A stretch of DNA of 64,000 bases, from positions 62,001 through 126,000 of the forward strand of contig JADJFV010000036.1 in assembly GCA_016708435.1 (NCBI GenBank), read 5' to 3'. The DNA is from Leptospiraceae bacterium. GTDB taxonomy: Bacteria > Spirochaetota > Leptospiria > Leptospirales > Leptospiraceae. Below are positions 25,944 through 34,808 of this stretch, one piece after another. The notes under the pieces were generated by a model. It saw nothing but the letters and a program-made list of their open reading frames with translations. It was not told the origin of the DNA and did not search any database. Made by a program: the position numbers and the translations under genes. Position 1 is the stretch's first letter; each line of letters starts with the position of its first letter.

Positions 25944-27320
25944 TTATCTACCTTTAACCTTAGTTTTTTTCATAAAGCCATCGTAATTTCTCATAAGCAA
26001 CTGTGCTTCAATTTGCTTTAGAGTCTCAAGGGTTACCCCAACCATGATTAACAAAGATGTTCCACCAAATGTATATACTAAAGCACCGCCACCAGTGTTG
26101 TTTCCTAAGTCCAAAAATCTAATGATAATGTAAGGAGACAAGGCTAGCATTGCTAGAAAAATGGAACCAGGTAGAGTAATTCTATTTAAAACTTTTTCAA
26201 TGTATACTTTTGTATCAGTTCCTGGACGAATACCTGGAACAAATCCACCGTATTTTTTTAAGTTCTCAGCCAATTCTTGCGGGTTGAATTGAATAGCTGT
26301 ATAGAAGTATGCAAAGAAAATAATTAAGCCAGTGTAACAGAAATAATAAAATATTGAGCGGTACCAGATAGTTGAAAACGGATTAAAGAAATCCAGAATA
26401 ACTGCCCATCCTGCCCATTGACCACTATTTGAGGAAAGCCACTGAACAATTGTCTGAGGAAATAAAATCAAACTAGATGCAAAGATGATTGGCATTACGT
26501 TAGCGCCATTTACTTTGAAAGGGATACTTTGGCTCTTTGCCTGAACCATTCTTCTTCCAACCATTTGCTTTCCATACTGCAATGGAACTTTTCTAGTTCC
26601 TTGCGTTAGATAAATAGTAAAGTAAATCAGGAATATGAAAATAACAAATAAGATCAAGATTGGTAAAGGATCAGCTTTGTCAGTAGTAAAGAGTTGTAAG
26701 AATGCTTCTGGCATACGTCCAATGATACCTGCAAAGATAATCAAGGAAATACCATTTCCAATCCCTTTTTCAGTGATTTGCTCACCCATCCACATTAAGA
26801 GAATCGTTCCTGTAGTAATCGTTAGAATTCCCAGGGGGACAAAGAAACTTTGAACATAAGGATTAATCAAACCAGGATAACGGGCTGGATTCACACCTGT
26901 TCCTGTAGACCAGTTTTTTGCCATATAAATAACTGCTAAGCTTTGAACGACGCAAAGAATAATAGTTCCAAATTTTGTATATTGGTTAATCTTTTTGCGA
27001 CCTTCTTCCCCTTCTTTCTGTAACTTTTGCAATTGAGGAATAAGCACCATAACAAGTTGCATAATAATGGAAGAAGAGATATAAGGCATAATTCCCAAAG
27101 CAAAAATGGAGAACTTAAGCAAAGCCCCACCTGCAAATAAATCTACCATTCCCAAAAGTCCATCAGTGGAGTCAGAAGTAATTCCTGAAACTACCAAGCT
27201 ATTAATTCCAGGAATAGTAACATGAGTTCCCATACGGAAGAGTAGGAGCATAAAGACCGTAAAAAGAATCTTTGCTCTTAACTCAGGGATTTTAAATATA
27301 TTTGTTATTACACTTAGCAT
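25944..27320 (-). CDS. secY: Preprotein translocase subunit SecY
   Basis: 458 aa with about ten hydrophobic helices. It is the protein-conducting channel of the Sec translocon in the inner membrane. Conserved stretches include the plug region GGALLKFSIFALGIMPYISS and the cytoplasmic loop GTRKVPLQYGKQMVGRR. It starts 3 nt after the rplO stop. Confidence 0.98.
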   Translation of the reverse strand: MLSVITNIFKIPELRAKILFTVFMLLLFRMGTHVTIPGINSLVVSGITSDSTDGLLGMVDLFAGGALLKFSIFALGIMPYISSSIIMQLVMVLIPQLQKLQKEGEEGRKKINQYTKFGTIILCVVQSLAVIYMAKNWSTGTGVNPARYPGLINPYVQSFFVPLGILTITTGTILLMWMGEQITEKGIGNGISLIIFAGIIGRMPEAFLQLFTTDKADPLPILILFVIFIFLIYFTIYLTQGTRKVPLQYGKQMVGRRMVQAKSQSIPFKVNGANVMPIIFASSLILFPQTIVQWLSSNSGQWAGWAVILDFFNPFSTIWYRSIFYYFCYTGLIIFFAYFYTAIQFNPQELAENLKKYGGFVPGIRPGTDTKVYIEKVLNRITLPGSIFLAMLALSPYIIIRFLDLGNNTGGGALVYTFGGTSLLIMVGVTLETLKQIEAQLLMRNYDGFMKKTKVKGR

Positions 27321-27323
27321 ATT

Positions 27324-27875
27324 TTAGTTCTTAGCAGTCTCCGGTTTAGCCTTCACTCTTGCAGTGAAAGTACCACCTTGCTTTTGTAATTTCTCAAGTG
27401 CCGATTTAGAACAAGCATCAGCTACAATAGAAACAGAAGACTTTAAATCTCCAGTGCCTAATACTTTAATCAATCCCGCAGCATCCTTAATAAGACCTTT
27501 CTGCTCTAAAATTTCAGGTGTTACAGACCCAGATAGATTATATCTAGTTAAATCACCAAGATTTACAGGTTGGAATACAACATGAAAAATATTAGTAAAA
27601 CCTCTTTTAGGCATACGTCTGTGCAAAGGCATTTGACCGCCTTCAAATCCTCTTCTCATGCTGGAAGCTCTAGCTTTTTGCCCCTTTTGTCCACGAGTAG
27701 AAGTTTTTCCCATTCCAGAACCAGGACCTTGTCCAATTCTCTTGCGTTCTTTCTTAGCTCCCTTTGGTAAAGGAATTAAATTGGCAGTATTTGCATCTGC
27801 TTTTTTAGTTTTTCTAGCTGCACCAAAGGCAGTAGAAGGTTTTACACGATTGCTTTTTTTACTTTGATTAGACAT
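27324..27875 (-). CDS. rplO: 50S ribosomal protein L15 with N-terminal extension
   Basis: 183 aa against a usual 145-150. The core begins near residue 30 (LIPLPKGAKKERKRIGQGPG) with GMGKTSTRGQKGQKAR and FEGGQMPLHRRMPKRGF. The extra N-terminal 28 residues are Lys/Ala-rich. L15 organises 23S rRNA in large-subunit assembly. It starts 3 nt after the rpmD stop. Confidence 0.97.
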   Translation of the reverse strand: MSNQSKKSNRVKPSTAFGAARKTKKADANTANLIPLPKGAKKERKRIGQGPGSGMGKTSTRGQKGQKARASSMRRGFEGGQMPLHRRMPKRGFTNIFHVVFQPVNLGDLTRYNLSGSVTPEILEQKGLIKDAAGLIKVLGTGDLKSSVSIVADACSKSALEKLQKQGGTFTARVKAKPETAKN

Positions 27876-27878
27876 AGA

Positions 27879-28058
27879 TTACGCCTTTTCCACATTTACT
27901 AAATAGTTTACAGAGCGTAGCATTCCCAATATTGCAGGAGATTTGCTATGCACTTTAGAGCTACCAATTTTTCTTAAGCCAAGTGCTTTTAAAGTCTTGC
28001 GATGCACTGGTATAGTTCCTATGGAACTTTTAACTTGAGTAATTTTAATTTTATCCAT
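27879..28058 (-). CDS. rpmD: 50S ribosomal protein L30
   Basis: 59 aa from ATG 28058; upstream in-frame codons lie in rpsE, and AAGGAG precedes this ATG. The sequence has the L30 signature KITQVKSSIGTIPVHRKTLK and LGLRKIGSSKVH. Only one nucleotide separates it from the rpsE stop. Confidence 0.95.
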   Translation of the reverse strand: MDKIKITQVKSSIGTIPVHRKTLKALGLRKIGSSKVHSKSPAILGMLRSVNYLVNVEKA

Positions 28059-28059
28059 T

Positions 28060-28572
28060 TTAGATCTCTCCTTGACCAAAGAGTTTCTTTAAAGGTATTC
28101 CACGCTTCTTAGCAGCAATAACAGGAGTTTCTAATTTTTTAAGCGCTTCAAATGTTGCTTTCACAATGTTTAAAGGGTTACCAGAGCCATAAGACTTTGT
28201 AAGAATATCTTGCACTCCTGCTTTTTCTACTACAGAACGAACAGATTCTCCGGCTATAATTCCAGTTCCAGGAGAAGAAGGCTTAAGATAGACCCTTGCA
28301 GATTTAAATTTTCCAACTACTTCGTGAGGAATAGTGTGACCGATAATATTGATTTTAAAAAGGTTCTTTTTTGCAGATTCAATTGATTTACGAATTGCAT
28401 CCGGAACTTCATTTGCTTTTCCGAATCCAATTCCAATTCTATTCTTTGAATCACCTACAACAGTTAAAGCGTTGAAAGAAAATCTACGACCACCCTTTAC
28501 AACTTTTGCTACGCGATCAATTTTAACAACTTTCTCGCTAAACTCTTTTGCTTCTTCGTCCATGTATGCCAT
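28060..28572 (-). CDS. rpsE: 30S ribosomal protein S5
   Basis: 170 aa. The N-terminal double-stranded RNA-binding domain (VVKGGRRFSFNALTVVGDSK; GIGFGKANEVPDAIRKS) is followed by the S5 C-terminal fold (GTGIIAGESVRSVVEKAGVQ). It acts in decoding fidelity. It directly abuts rplR. Confidence 0.98.
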   Translation of the reverse strand: MAYMDEEAKEFSEKVVKIDRVAKVVKGGRRFSFNALTVVGDSKNRIGIGFGKANEVPDAIRKSIESAKKNLFKINIIGHTIPHEVVGKFKSARVYLKPSSPGTGIIAGESVRSVVEKAGVQDILTKSYGSGNPLNIVKATFEALKKLETPVIAAKKRGIPLKKLFGQGEI

Positions 28573-28941
28573 TTAAAACTCCAATCCTTCTTTTCTTGCT
28601 GAATCCGCGAATGCAGCCAATTTACCATGGTAGATGATACCAGATCTATCTAACATTACTTTGCTTACACCTTTGCTCTTTGCTCTTTCAGCTATTAACT
28701 TTCCAAGCTCAGTTGCTGCTTGCTTGTTCTTTTTTGAATAGCCTTGCACCGGAAAACTCTTTTCAGAAGATACAGCATAGGCAATTGTTTTGCCTGCGGT
28801 ATCATCAATGACTTGAGCAATTAAATAACGATTTGTTTTGTTAAAAACTAAACGAGGTCTGTCCCCGTTTTGTTTTAACTTAAATCTTGCTCTTTCGATT
28901 CTTCTTTCTTGACCAGGTCTATGTTTTTGTTTATTAATCAT
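28573..28941 (-). CDS. rplR: 50S ribosomal protein L18
   Basis: 122 aa, standard length. It has a basic N-terminus and the L18 core (RPRLVFNKTNRYLIAQVIDD; VMLDRSGIIYHGKLAAFADS). It binds 5S rRNA. Its ATG overlaps the rplF stop by one base (TAATG), so the genes are coupled. Confidence 0.97.
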   Translation of the reverse strand: MINKQKHRPGQERRIERARFKLKQNGDRPRLVFNKTNRYLIAQVIDDTAGKTIAYAVSSEKSFPVQGYSKKNKQAATELGKLIAERAKSKGVSKVMLDRSGIIYHGKLAAFADSARKEGLEF

Positions 28942-29480
28942 TATTTCTTACCAGTTTTTCCAGCTTTACGCTTGATATACTCGTTAGCGTATTTAATTCC
29001 TTTGCCCTTATAAGGCTCAGGCTCTTTAAATCCACGAATATTTGCAGCAACTTGACCAACGAGTTGTCTATCTACACCAGTGATTTTAATTTTCAACTGA
29101 TCAACTACATCAATCTTAATTCCTTGTGGCTCAGGAAACACAACTTCATGAGAAAATCCTAGATTCATTACTAAATTAGAACCTTTCTTTTGTGCTCTAA
29201 AACCAACTCCGAAGATTTCAAGGTTTTTCTCCCAACCAGTAGAAACACCTTTTACACAATTATTAAATAAGGCTCTTACCAGTCCATGGAGTGCTATTGT
29301 TTGTTTTTCTTCGTTCGCACGAGCAAACTTAACAACATTTCCATCTACACTCATTGTTATACCTTTGTATAAAGGAGTGCTTAAAGTTCCGAGTGGACCT
29401 TTTACTTCGATCTTATCTCCCGCTTGCTTAACTTCCGTTTTAACCGGGAGGGTTACTATATCTTTACCTACTCTAGACAT
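28941..29480 (-). CDS. rplF: 50S ribosomal protein L6
   Basis: 179 aa, with the duplicated L6 fold. Recognisable are MSRVGKDIVTLP at the start, the 23S-binding C-terminal part with NIRGFKEPEPYKGKGIKY, and the basic tail. L6 sits near the factor-binding site of the large subunit. Confidence 0.98.
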   Translation of the reverse strand: MSRVGKDIVTLPVKTEVKQAGDKIEVKGPLGTLSTPLYKGITMSVDGNVVKFARANEEKQTIALHGLVRALFNNCVKGVSTGWEKNLEIFGVGFRAQKKGSNLVMNLGFSHEVVFPEPQGIKIDVVDQLKIKITGVDRQLVGQVAANIRGFKEPEPYKGKGIKYANEYIKRKAGKTGKK

Positions 29481-29507
29481 ACTCTTAAAGACATTTGCTG
29501 GATCCGA

Positions 29508-29906
29508 TTAGGATACCTTGCAAATAACCTCTCCTCCAATTTTTAATTTCATAGCTTTCTTATTGCTCATAATCCCTTTGGAAGTAGAAATAATCGAAAT
29601 ACCAAGATTACTCTTTACAGGCTTAATATCTTCCGATTGGATATATACACGTCTACCAGGCTTAGAAACTCTTTCGATTTCACGTATAACTGGACGGCGA
29701 GTATCGTCATATTTCAAGGTAACAGTATATTCAGGAATGTTATTGACTTTTGTTTCCTGAAAGTCTGTGATAAAACCTTCTTCCTTCATGATGGCAAGGA
29801 TTGAATTCTTAATCTTACTGCCAGAAACTTTGCAAACAGGGTGTTTTGCACTGCCTGCATTTCTGATTCTAGTAAGCATATCTGCTATTGGATCTGATAA
29901 ACTCAT
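29508..29906 (-). CDS. rpsH: 30S ribosomal protein S8
   Basis: 132 aa, standard length. It starts MSLSDPIADMLTRIRNA and ends GGEVICKVS, with ISTSKGIMSNKKA before it. S8 binds the central domain of 16S rRNA; in E. coli it represses the spc operon. Confidence 0.98.
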   Translation of the reverse strand: MSLSDPIADMLTRIRNAGSAKHPVCKVSGSKIKNSILAIMKEEGFITDFQETKVNNIPEYTVTLKYDDTRRPVIREIERVSKPGRRVYIQSEDIKPVKSNLGISIISTSKGIMSNKKAMKLKIGGEVICKVS

Positions 29907-29923
29907 ATATATTTTTCCTTATT

Positions 29924-30109
29924 CTACCAAGATGACTTAGTCACACCTGGAATTTGAGCAGTACTAGCTAACTCACGAAAACAAATTCTACACATTCCGA
30001 ATCTTCTTATAAAAGCACGAGGTCTACCGCATAGAGCACAACGATTGTATGTTCTAACTTTAAACTTTGGCTTTTTATTTTGCCGAGCTATAATGGAAGT
30101 TTTAGCCAT
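29924..30109 (-). CDS. rpsN: 30S ribosomal protein S14, zinc-binding type
   Basis: 61 aa, the short C+ form. Zinc ligands are CALC and CRIC, separated by about 12 residues (GRPRAFIRRFGM). It lies between rplE and rpsH as expected for this type. Confidence 0.98.
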   Translation of the reverse strand: MAKTSIIARQNKKPKFKVRTYNRCALCGRPRAFIRRFGMCRICFRELASTAQIPGVTKSSW

Positions 30110-30124
30110 AAAATTTTAAGTCTC

Positions 30125-30673
30125 CTACTTTTTTCTATAAGGCATTCCGAAACCAGCGAGTAGTTCGTATGCCTCTTCATCAGATTTTGTACTTGTTACC
30201 ATGGTGATGTTCATACCATGCATACTGTGAACCTTATCGAATTGAATCTCTGGAAAGATGATTTGCTCTTTAATGCTCAGATTGTAGTTCCCACGACCAT
30301 CAAAACCTTTCGGATTAACACCCTTGAAGTCCCGAACCCTCGGTAAAGCCACATTTATAAACCTGTCCAAAAATTCAAACATTTTTTCCCCACGAAGAGT
30401 AAGCATGCAACCAATATTCATCTTCTCTCTGAGTTTGAACCCAGCGATTGACTTTTTAGCAACAGTCTTAACTGCTCTTTGACCACTTATCGCAGCCAAA
30501 GTATCTAGTGCTGATTCTAATGCCTTAGGATTAGAGTGCCCTTCTCCCATTCCCACGTTCAATACGATCTTTTCGATCTTAGGAACCTGAGAAGGAGATT
30601 TGAAATTAAACTTTTTCAGTAAATTAGGCTTAATTTCTTCGTTGTATTTCTTTTTTAATCTTGATTGTTCCAT
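30125..30673 (-). CDS. rplE: 50S ribosomal protein L5
   Basis: 182 aa. Visible signatures are KIEKIVLNVGMGEGHSNPKA, KSIAGFKLREKMNIGCMLTL and DFKGVNPKGFDGRGNYNLSI. It binds 5S rRNA and contacts P-site tRNA. It starts 2 nt after the rplX stop. Confidence 0.98.
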   Translation of the reverse strand: MEQSRLKKKYNEEIKPNLLKKFNFKSPSQVPKIEKIVLNVGMGEGHSNPKALESALDTLAAISGQRAVKTVAKKSIAGFKLREKMNIGCMLTLRGEKMFEFLDRFINVALPRVRDFKGVNPKGFDGRGNYNLSIKEQIIFPEIQFDKVHSMHGMNITMVTSTKSDEEAYELLAGFGMPYRKK

Positions 30674-30675
30674 GA

Positions 30676-31023
30676 TTAACCTTTCGATTTAAGAGTTCTT
30701 TCTTTAGAACCATTCTTTACTTCAAAACCTACTCTTGCCCCTTTTTTCTTTTTAGAATCATAGAGCATAACGTTGGAAATATGAATCGAATTTTCGATTT
30801 CAATGATTCCACCTTGAGGGTTTTCTTGTGTTGGTCTAACGTATTTTTTTCTTTTATTAATACCACTTACAAAGATACGATCTTTTCTTTTATCAATAGA
30901 AAGGATTTTCCCTTTTTTGCCTTTATCTGCGCCACCGATGCAGATAACTTCATCGTCTTTTTTTAGTTTAATCTTCTTAAACTTCGTTGGCTCAGAGCCA
31001 CGATAAGGTAATTTGTTCGCCAT
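30676..31023 (-). CDS. rplX: 50S ribosomal protein L24
   Basis: 115 aa. The KOW motif (DDEVICIGGADKGKKGKILS) follows a 15-residue basic N-terminus. It is an early large-subunit assembly protein. It starts 1 nt after the rplN stop. Confidence 0.97.
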   Translation of the reverse strand: MANKLPYRGSEPTKFKKIKLKKDDEVICIGGADKGKKGKILSIDKRKDRIFVSGINKRKKYVRPTQENPQGGIIEIENSIHISNVMLYDSKKKKGARVGFEVKNGSKERTLKSKG

Positions 31024-31024
31024 T

Positions 31025-31417
31025 TTATAATACCTCTGGTGCTAGAGAAATAATTTTCATAAACTTCTTGTCTCTAAGTTCACGAGCTACCGGTCCAAAA
31101 ATACGAGTTCCTTTTGGATTTCCTTTTTCGTCGATAATAGCAACTGCATTATCATCGAAACGAATATAACTTCCGTCCGGTCTTCTAATTTCTTTTCTGG
31201 TTCTCACAACTACAGCTCTTTGCACAGCCTTTGTATGAACTTTCTTTCCTATAGAATCTCTTAAACCGTATGCAGGCTGAGAGTCTTTTACTGCTACAAT
31301 AATCTCATCACCGATTGTCGCATAACGTTTCTTAGATCCACCAAGAACCTTAACGCACTGAACTCTCTTTACTCCAGAGTTATCAGCTACCTGTAAAAAT
31401 GTTTGCATTTGAATCAT
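31025..31417 (-). CDS. rplN: 50S ribosomal protein L14
   Basis: 130 aa, a little longer than the usual 122 because of an insertion near residue 50 (SQPAYGLRDSIGKKVHTKAV). The ends are canonical (MIQMQTFLQVADNSGVKRVQ; FMKIISLAPEVL). It forms an intersubunit bridge. Confidence 0.97.
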   Translation of the reverse strand: MIQMQTFLQVADNSGVKRVQCVKVLGGSKKRYATIGDEIIVAVKDSQPAYGLRDSIGKKVHTKAVQRAVVVRTRKEIRRPDGSYIRFDDNAVAIIDEKGNPKGTRIFGPVARELRDKKFMKIISLAPEVL

Positions 31418-31418
31418 T

Positions 31419-31685
31419 TTATTTCGCTCTCTCTACAACTTTTAAAAGTGTGTGTCTTTTTTGTTTAGATAATGGACGAGTTTCCATTGCTACAATTACA
31501 TCGCCTTCTTTACATTCCCCTTTTTCATCATGCACTTTCAAACGAGATGTTTTTCTAGTGATTTTCTTGAACATAGGATGATTTTGTCTAAACTCAATTT
31601 CCATAACAACAGTTTTAGCCATTTTAGTGCTAACTACTTTGCCGGTAACTGTTTTGCGTTTTTTTACTTCTACTTTTTCTTCCAT
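31419..31685 (-). CDS. rpsQ: 30S ribosomal protein S17
   Basis: 88 aa, OB-fold. Signatures are KTVTGKVVSTKMAKTVVMEI and the C-terminal ETRPLSKQKRHTLLKVVERA. It binds the 5' domain of 16S rRNA. It starts 1 nt before rplN begins downstream. Confidence 0.97.
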   Translation of the reverse strand: MEEKVEVKKRKTVTGKVVSTKMAKTVVMEIEFRQNHPMFKKITRKTSRLKVHDEKGECKEGDVIVAMETRPLSKQKRHTLLKVVERAK

Positions 31686-31696
31686 AAGTTTTATCC

Positions 31697-31909
31697 TTAT
31701 TTCTTAGCTGCCTTCGCAGCAGCTATTTCTCTTTCTCTTTTCACAGTCAGAAGTCTTGCAACTTTCTTACGCAAATTTCTAATTACCATTGGGTTCTCAA
31801 GGGAACGAGCCACTACATATTGAAAACGATGAGTTCTTAGTTCCTTTCTAGCTTCCGCAAGCTGTGTAGTTATATCAGCATCTTTAATGTCTTTTAATTT
31901 TAACTTCAT
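31697..31909 (-). CDS. rpmC: 50S ribosomal protein L29
   Basis: 70 aa, helical hairpin (LAEARKELRTHRFQYVVARS; NPMVIRNLRKKVARLLTVKR). Its start overlaps the rplP stop by 4 nt, which implies coupling. It lies at the peptide-exit site where chaperones and SRP dock. Confidence 0.97.
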   Translation of the reverse strand: MKLKLKDIKDADITTQLAEARKELRTHRFQYVVARSLENPMVIRNLRKKVARLLTVKREREIAAAKAAKK

Positions 31910-32319
31910 ATCAAAGTCCTCTTCACAAATTCAGTATGAATGGGAAGTTTGTAAGAAGCAAGAGTTAAAGCCTTCTTAGCCGCTGCTTCATCAATACCAC
32001 TCATTTCAAATAAAACTCTTCCTGGGCGAACTTCAGATACCCAGAATTCTGGATTTCCTTTTCCCTTACCCATTCTAGTCTCAGCTGGTTTTTTGGTAAC
32101 CGGAGTATGAGGGAAAATCCTAATCCATAATTTTCCGCCTCTTTTTACTCTTCTATTGATAGATACACGGGCAGCTTCTATTTGTCTTGCTGTAATTCTT
32201 CCAGAGGTAATAGCCATAAGACCAAACTCTCCGAAGGAAACTTTATTGGCTACTTCATCTTTACCTTTCAGTCTACCGATGTGCCACTTTCTATATTTTA
32301 CTCTTTTAGGTGCTAACAT
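31906..32319 (-). CDS. rplP: 50S ribosomal protein L16
   Basis: 137 aa, standard length. It starts MLAPKRVKYRKWHIGRLKGK and has GKLWIRIFPHTPVTKKPAET and GKGKGNPEFWVSEVRPGRVL. It positions A-site tRNA in the large subunit. Confidence 0.98.
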   Translation of the reverse strand: MLAPKRVKYRKWHIGRLKGKDEVANKVSFGEFGLMAITSGRITARQIEAARVSINRRVKRGGKLWIRIFPHTPVTKKPAETRMGKGKGNPEFWVSEVRPGRVLFEMSGIDEAAAKKALTLASYKLPIHTEFVKRTLI

Positions 32320-32335
32320 ACGTTACCGGATCCTA

Positions 32336-33013
32336 TTAATTAGTTCTACGTTTAACAGCGTATTTATCTTCTACTTCTTCATTGGAACTGGAGATATGAT
32401 CTCCTGCATAAGTCCAAACTTTAATACCGATTTGACCAAAAGTTGTAAGAGCTTCTTTCATGCCAAGATCAATCTTTGCACGGAGAGTATGAAGAGGGAT
32501 ACGACCATCTTTGTAACTTTCAGTTCTTGCCATATCAGCACCGTTGAGTCGTCCAGAAATAGAAATCTTGATTCCTTCTACTCCACCTCTCATTGCTCTT
32601 CTGAGTTCCGCTTTCATTACTCTTCTGAAAGGCATACGTTGCTCAATTTGAGTTGCGATTGTCTCAGCGATTGCTTGCGCAACAGTCTCTGGTTTTTTTA
32701 CTTCAATGATGTTGATATTTATTGGTTTGTCAGACATAGGCTTGAGAAGAGTTTTCACGTTCTCAATGTTTTGTCCTTTTTGACCAATTACAACGCCTGG
32801 TTTTGCAGTATGTAGGTTAACGTTGATTTTTTCTGGAAATCTTTCGATAACAACTTTCACAAGCGAAGAATTCTTAAATTTAGTTTGTAGAAATTCTCTA
32901 ATTTTAATATCTTCATGTAGATTCTTGGTATAGTCTTCTTTCGCAAACCAAATTGAATCCCAGGTTCTTGTAATACCGACCCTTAAGCCGACTGGATTAA
33001 CTTTCTGTCCCAT
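32336..33013 (-). CDS. rpsC: 30S ribosomal protein S3
   Basis: 225 aa. The KH domain has VIGQKGQNIENVKTLL. The C-terminal domain has ISGRLNGADMARTESYKDGR and IPLHTLRAKIDLG. It lies at the mRNA entry channel. Confidence 0.98.
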   Translation of the reverse strand: MGQKVNPVGLRVGITRTWDSIWFAKEDYTKNLHEDIKIREFLQTKFKNSSLVKVVIERFPEKINVNLHTAKPGVVIGQKGQNIENVKTLLKPMSDKPININIIEVKKPETVAQAIAETIATQIEQRMPFRRVMKAELRRAMRGGVEGIKISISGRLNGADMARTESYKDGRIPLHTLRAKIDLGMKEALTTFGQIGIKVWTYAGDHISSSNEEVEDKYAVKRRTN

Positions 33014-33027
33014 TCAATATCTTCCTA

Positions 33028-33360
33028 TTAATTTGATAATACTACAGTGATGTGGCTCAAACGCTTTCTGATTCTAGAAGCACGGCCTCTAGCTCTTGCT
33101 TTAAAACGTTTCATGATTGGTCCATCTTCTACATAGATCTTCTTGATGTAGACCTTGGTTAAATCAATCTTTGCATCGGCTACTACTGCATTAGCCGCCG
33201 CAGAATTAACTACGTTTAGAATTTCATCCGCTACTCTTTTTTGAGTAAACTTAAGAATATCCACAGCTTCTGTATAATCATAGCCTCTTACTTCATTAGC
33301 CACTAGTCTTGCTTTTCTAGCAGAAACTCTTACATATTTTGCTACAGCTTTAGCTTCCAT
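33028..33360 (-). CDS. rplV: 50S ribosomal protein L22
   Basis: 110 aa. It has KYVRVSARKARLVANEVRGY at the start and the long hairpin end KRFKARARGRASRIRKRLSH that reaches into the exit tunnel. Macrolide resistance maps to this hairpin in other species. Confidence 0.98.
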   Translation of the reverse strand: MEAKAVAKYVRVSARKARLVANEVRGYDYTEAVDILKFTQKRVADEILNVVNSAAANAVVADAKIDLTKVYIKKIYVEDGPIMKRFKARARGRASRIRKRLSHITVVLSN

Positions 33361-33369
33361 TAGAGACTC

Positions 33370-33648
33370 CTATTTTTTAACCTTCTTATCGGCACCGGAG
33401 TGACCACGATAAGTTCTAGTTGGAGCAAATTCGCCTAACTTATGTCCAACCATGTTGTCATTGATATAAACTGGAATAAATTTATTCCCATTGTGAATCA
33501 TCACTGTATGCCCAATCATATCAGGGAATACCGTGCTTCTTCTTGACCAAGTTTTGAAAGGTTTTTTATTTCCTTCCGAATTCATTTTGGTAATCTTGCG
33601 CATTAAATGGTCATCAATAAAAGGACCTTTTTTAAGACTTCTGGACAT
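33370..33648 (-). CDS. rpsS: 30S ribosomal protein S19
   Basis: 92 aa. It starts MSRSLKKGPFIDDHLMRKI and has GHTVMIHNGNKFIPVYINDN and LGEFAPTRTYRGHSG. It pairs with S13 in the subunit head. It begins 3 nt after the rplB stop. Confidence 0.98.
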   Translation of the reverse strand: MSRSLKKGPFIDDHLMRKITKMNSEGNKKPFKTWSRRSTVFPDMIGHTVMIHNGNKFIPVYINDNMVGHKLGEFAPTRTYRGHSGADKKVKK

Positions 33649-33651
33649 AAA

Positions 33652-34497
33652 TTAATTTCCTCTATTCCTATTTCTTTTTCTACCTTGCACGATAAACTTA
33701 TCGCTAGGTCTTGCTTTTCTTCTGGTCTTATAACCTTTTGTAGGTTGACCCCAAGGGCTAACAGGATGTCTACCACCGGAAGTTTTACCTTCCCCACCAC
33801 CATGTGGGTGATCGACCGGGTTCATTACAACCCCTCTCACTTTTGGTCTCTTTCCTAACCATCTGTTTCTTCCTGCTTTACCAATCGAAACTAAGTTATG
33901 GTCTTTATTTCCAACGATTCCGATTGTTGCGTAGCATTCTTTACGAATCTTACGAACTTCAGAAGAAGGAAGTTTAAGAGTAACATAGTCGCCGTCTTTA
34001 GCTGCAACAGTTGCAAAAGATCCAGCAGTGCGAGCCATTTGAGCTCCTTTTCCACGATTGAGTTCGATATTATGAACATCTGTTCCAGGAGGAATCTTAT
34101 CGAGTGGAAGAGAATTTCCAATTTTAATCTCAGCATTCTCACCAGAAACAATTACATCACCTACTTTCAATCCTTCAGGAGCGAGGATATATGCGAATTC
34201 CCCGTCTTTGTAAGAAATGAGAGCAATGAAAGAAGTTCTGTATGGATCGTATTCCAATGTTTTTACAACAGCAGGAACTCCGTATTTAACTCTTTTAAAA
34301 TCAATAATTCTATATTTACGTTTAACGCGTCCACCTTTGCGTCTAACGGATATTTTACCACCGTCCCCACGACCTGCAAAGTATTTAACAGTTGTTGTGA
34401 GTGGCTTGTGTGGTCTATCTACAGTTATCTCAGCAAAATCCAGAACGGATTTATAACGAGTAGCCGCAGTAGTCGGTTTAAATTTTCTGATACCCAT
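33652..34497 (-). CDS. rplB: 50S ribosomal protein L2
   Basis: 281 aa, full length. Signature GVVMNPVDHPHGGGEGKTSG includes the conserved His near the peptidyl-transferase centre. The tail is KTRRKARPSDKFIVQGRKRN. It is needed for subunit association and peptide bond formation. Confidence 0.98.
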   Translation of the reverse strand: MGIRKFKPTTAATRYKSVLDFAEITVDRPHKPLTTTVKYFAGRGDGGKISVRRKGGRVKRKYRIIDFKRVKYGVPAVVKTLEYDPYRTSFIALISYKDGEFAYILAPEGLKVGDVIVSGENAEIKIGNSLPLDKIPPGTDVHNIELNRGKGAQMARTAGSFATVAAKDGDYVTLKLPSSEVRKIRKECYATIGIVGNKDHNLVSIGKAGRNRWLGKRPKVRGVVMNPVDHPHGGGEGKTSGGRHPVSPWGQPTKGYKTRRKARPSDKFIVQGRKRNRNRGN

Positions 34498-34499
34498 AC

Positions 34500-34808
34500 T
34501 TAAACTCCCTTACCAAATTCTAGAACGGCACCGTTTTCAAATGTAACGATTGCTTTTTTCCAATGTGGTCTTCTAGAAGGAAAATTTCTAAATTTTTTCA
34601 TTTTGCCATGATACATGATTACATTCACAGAGCTTGGTGTAACCTGAAAGATTTTTTTAACTGCTTCTTTTATCATTACTTTATTAGCATCTGGATGAAC
34701 TTTGAAAGTATACTTCACAGTTCTTTTTCCGATTTCTTTTCCAATCTCTTGAGAAGCTTGGGATTTTTCAGTGATGATAGGAGCAATGATTATGCTATCT
34801 AGATTCAT
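34500..34808 (-). CDS. rplW: 50S ribosomal protein L23
   Basis: 102 aa. It has IIIAPIITEKSQ at the start, YTFKVHPDANKVMIKEAVKK in the middle and the basic loop KMKKFRNFPSRRPHWKKAIV. It is a docking site for trigger factor and SRP at the exit tunnel. Its start overlaps rplD by 4 nt. Confidence 0.97.
   Translation of the reverse strand: MNLDSIIIAPIITEKSQASQEIGKEIGKRTVKYTFKVHPDANKVMIKEAVKKIFQVTPSSVNVIMYHGKMKKFRNFPSRRPHWKKAIVTFENGAVLEFGKGV

Noticed and set aside
31530..34503. Long plus-strand frames (up to about 219 codons) opposite ribosomal protein genes
   Set aside because: They are antisense to highly conserved genes and show no protein-like composition or start signals.
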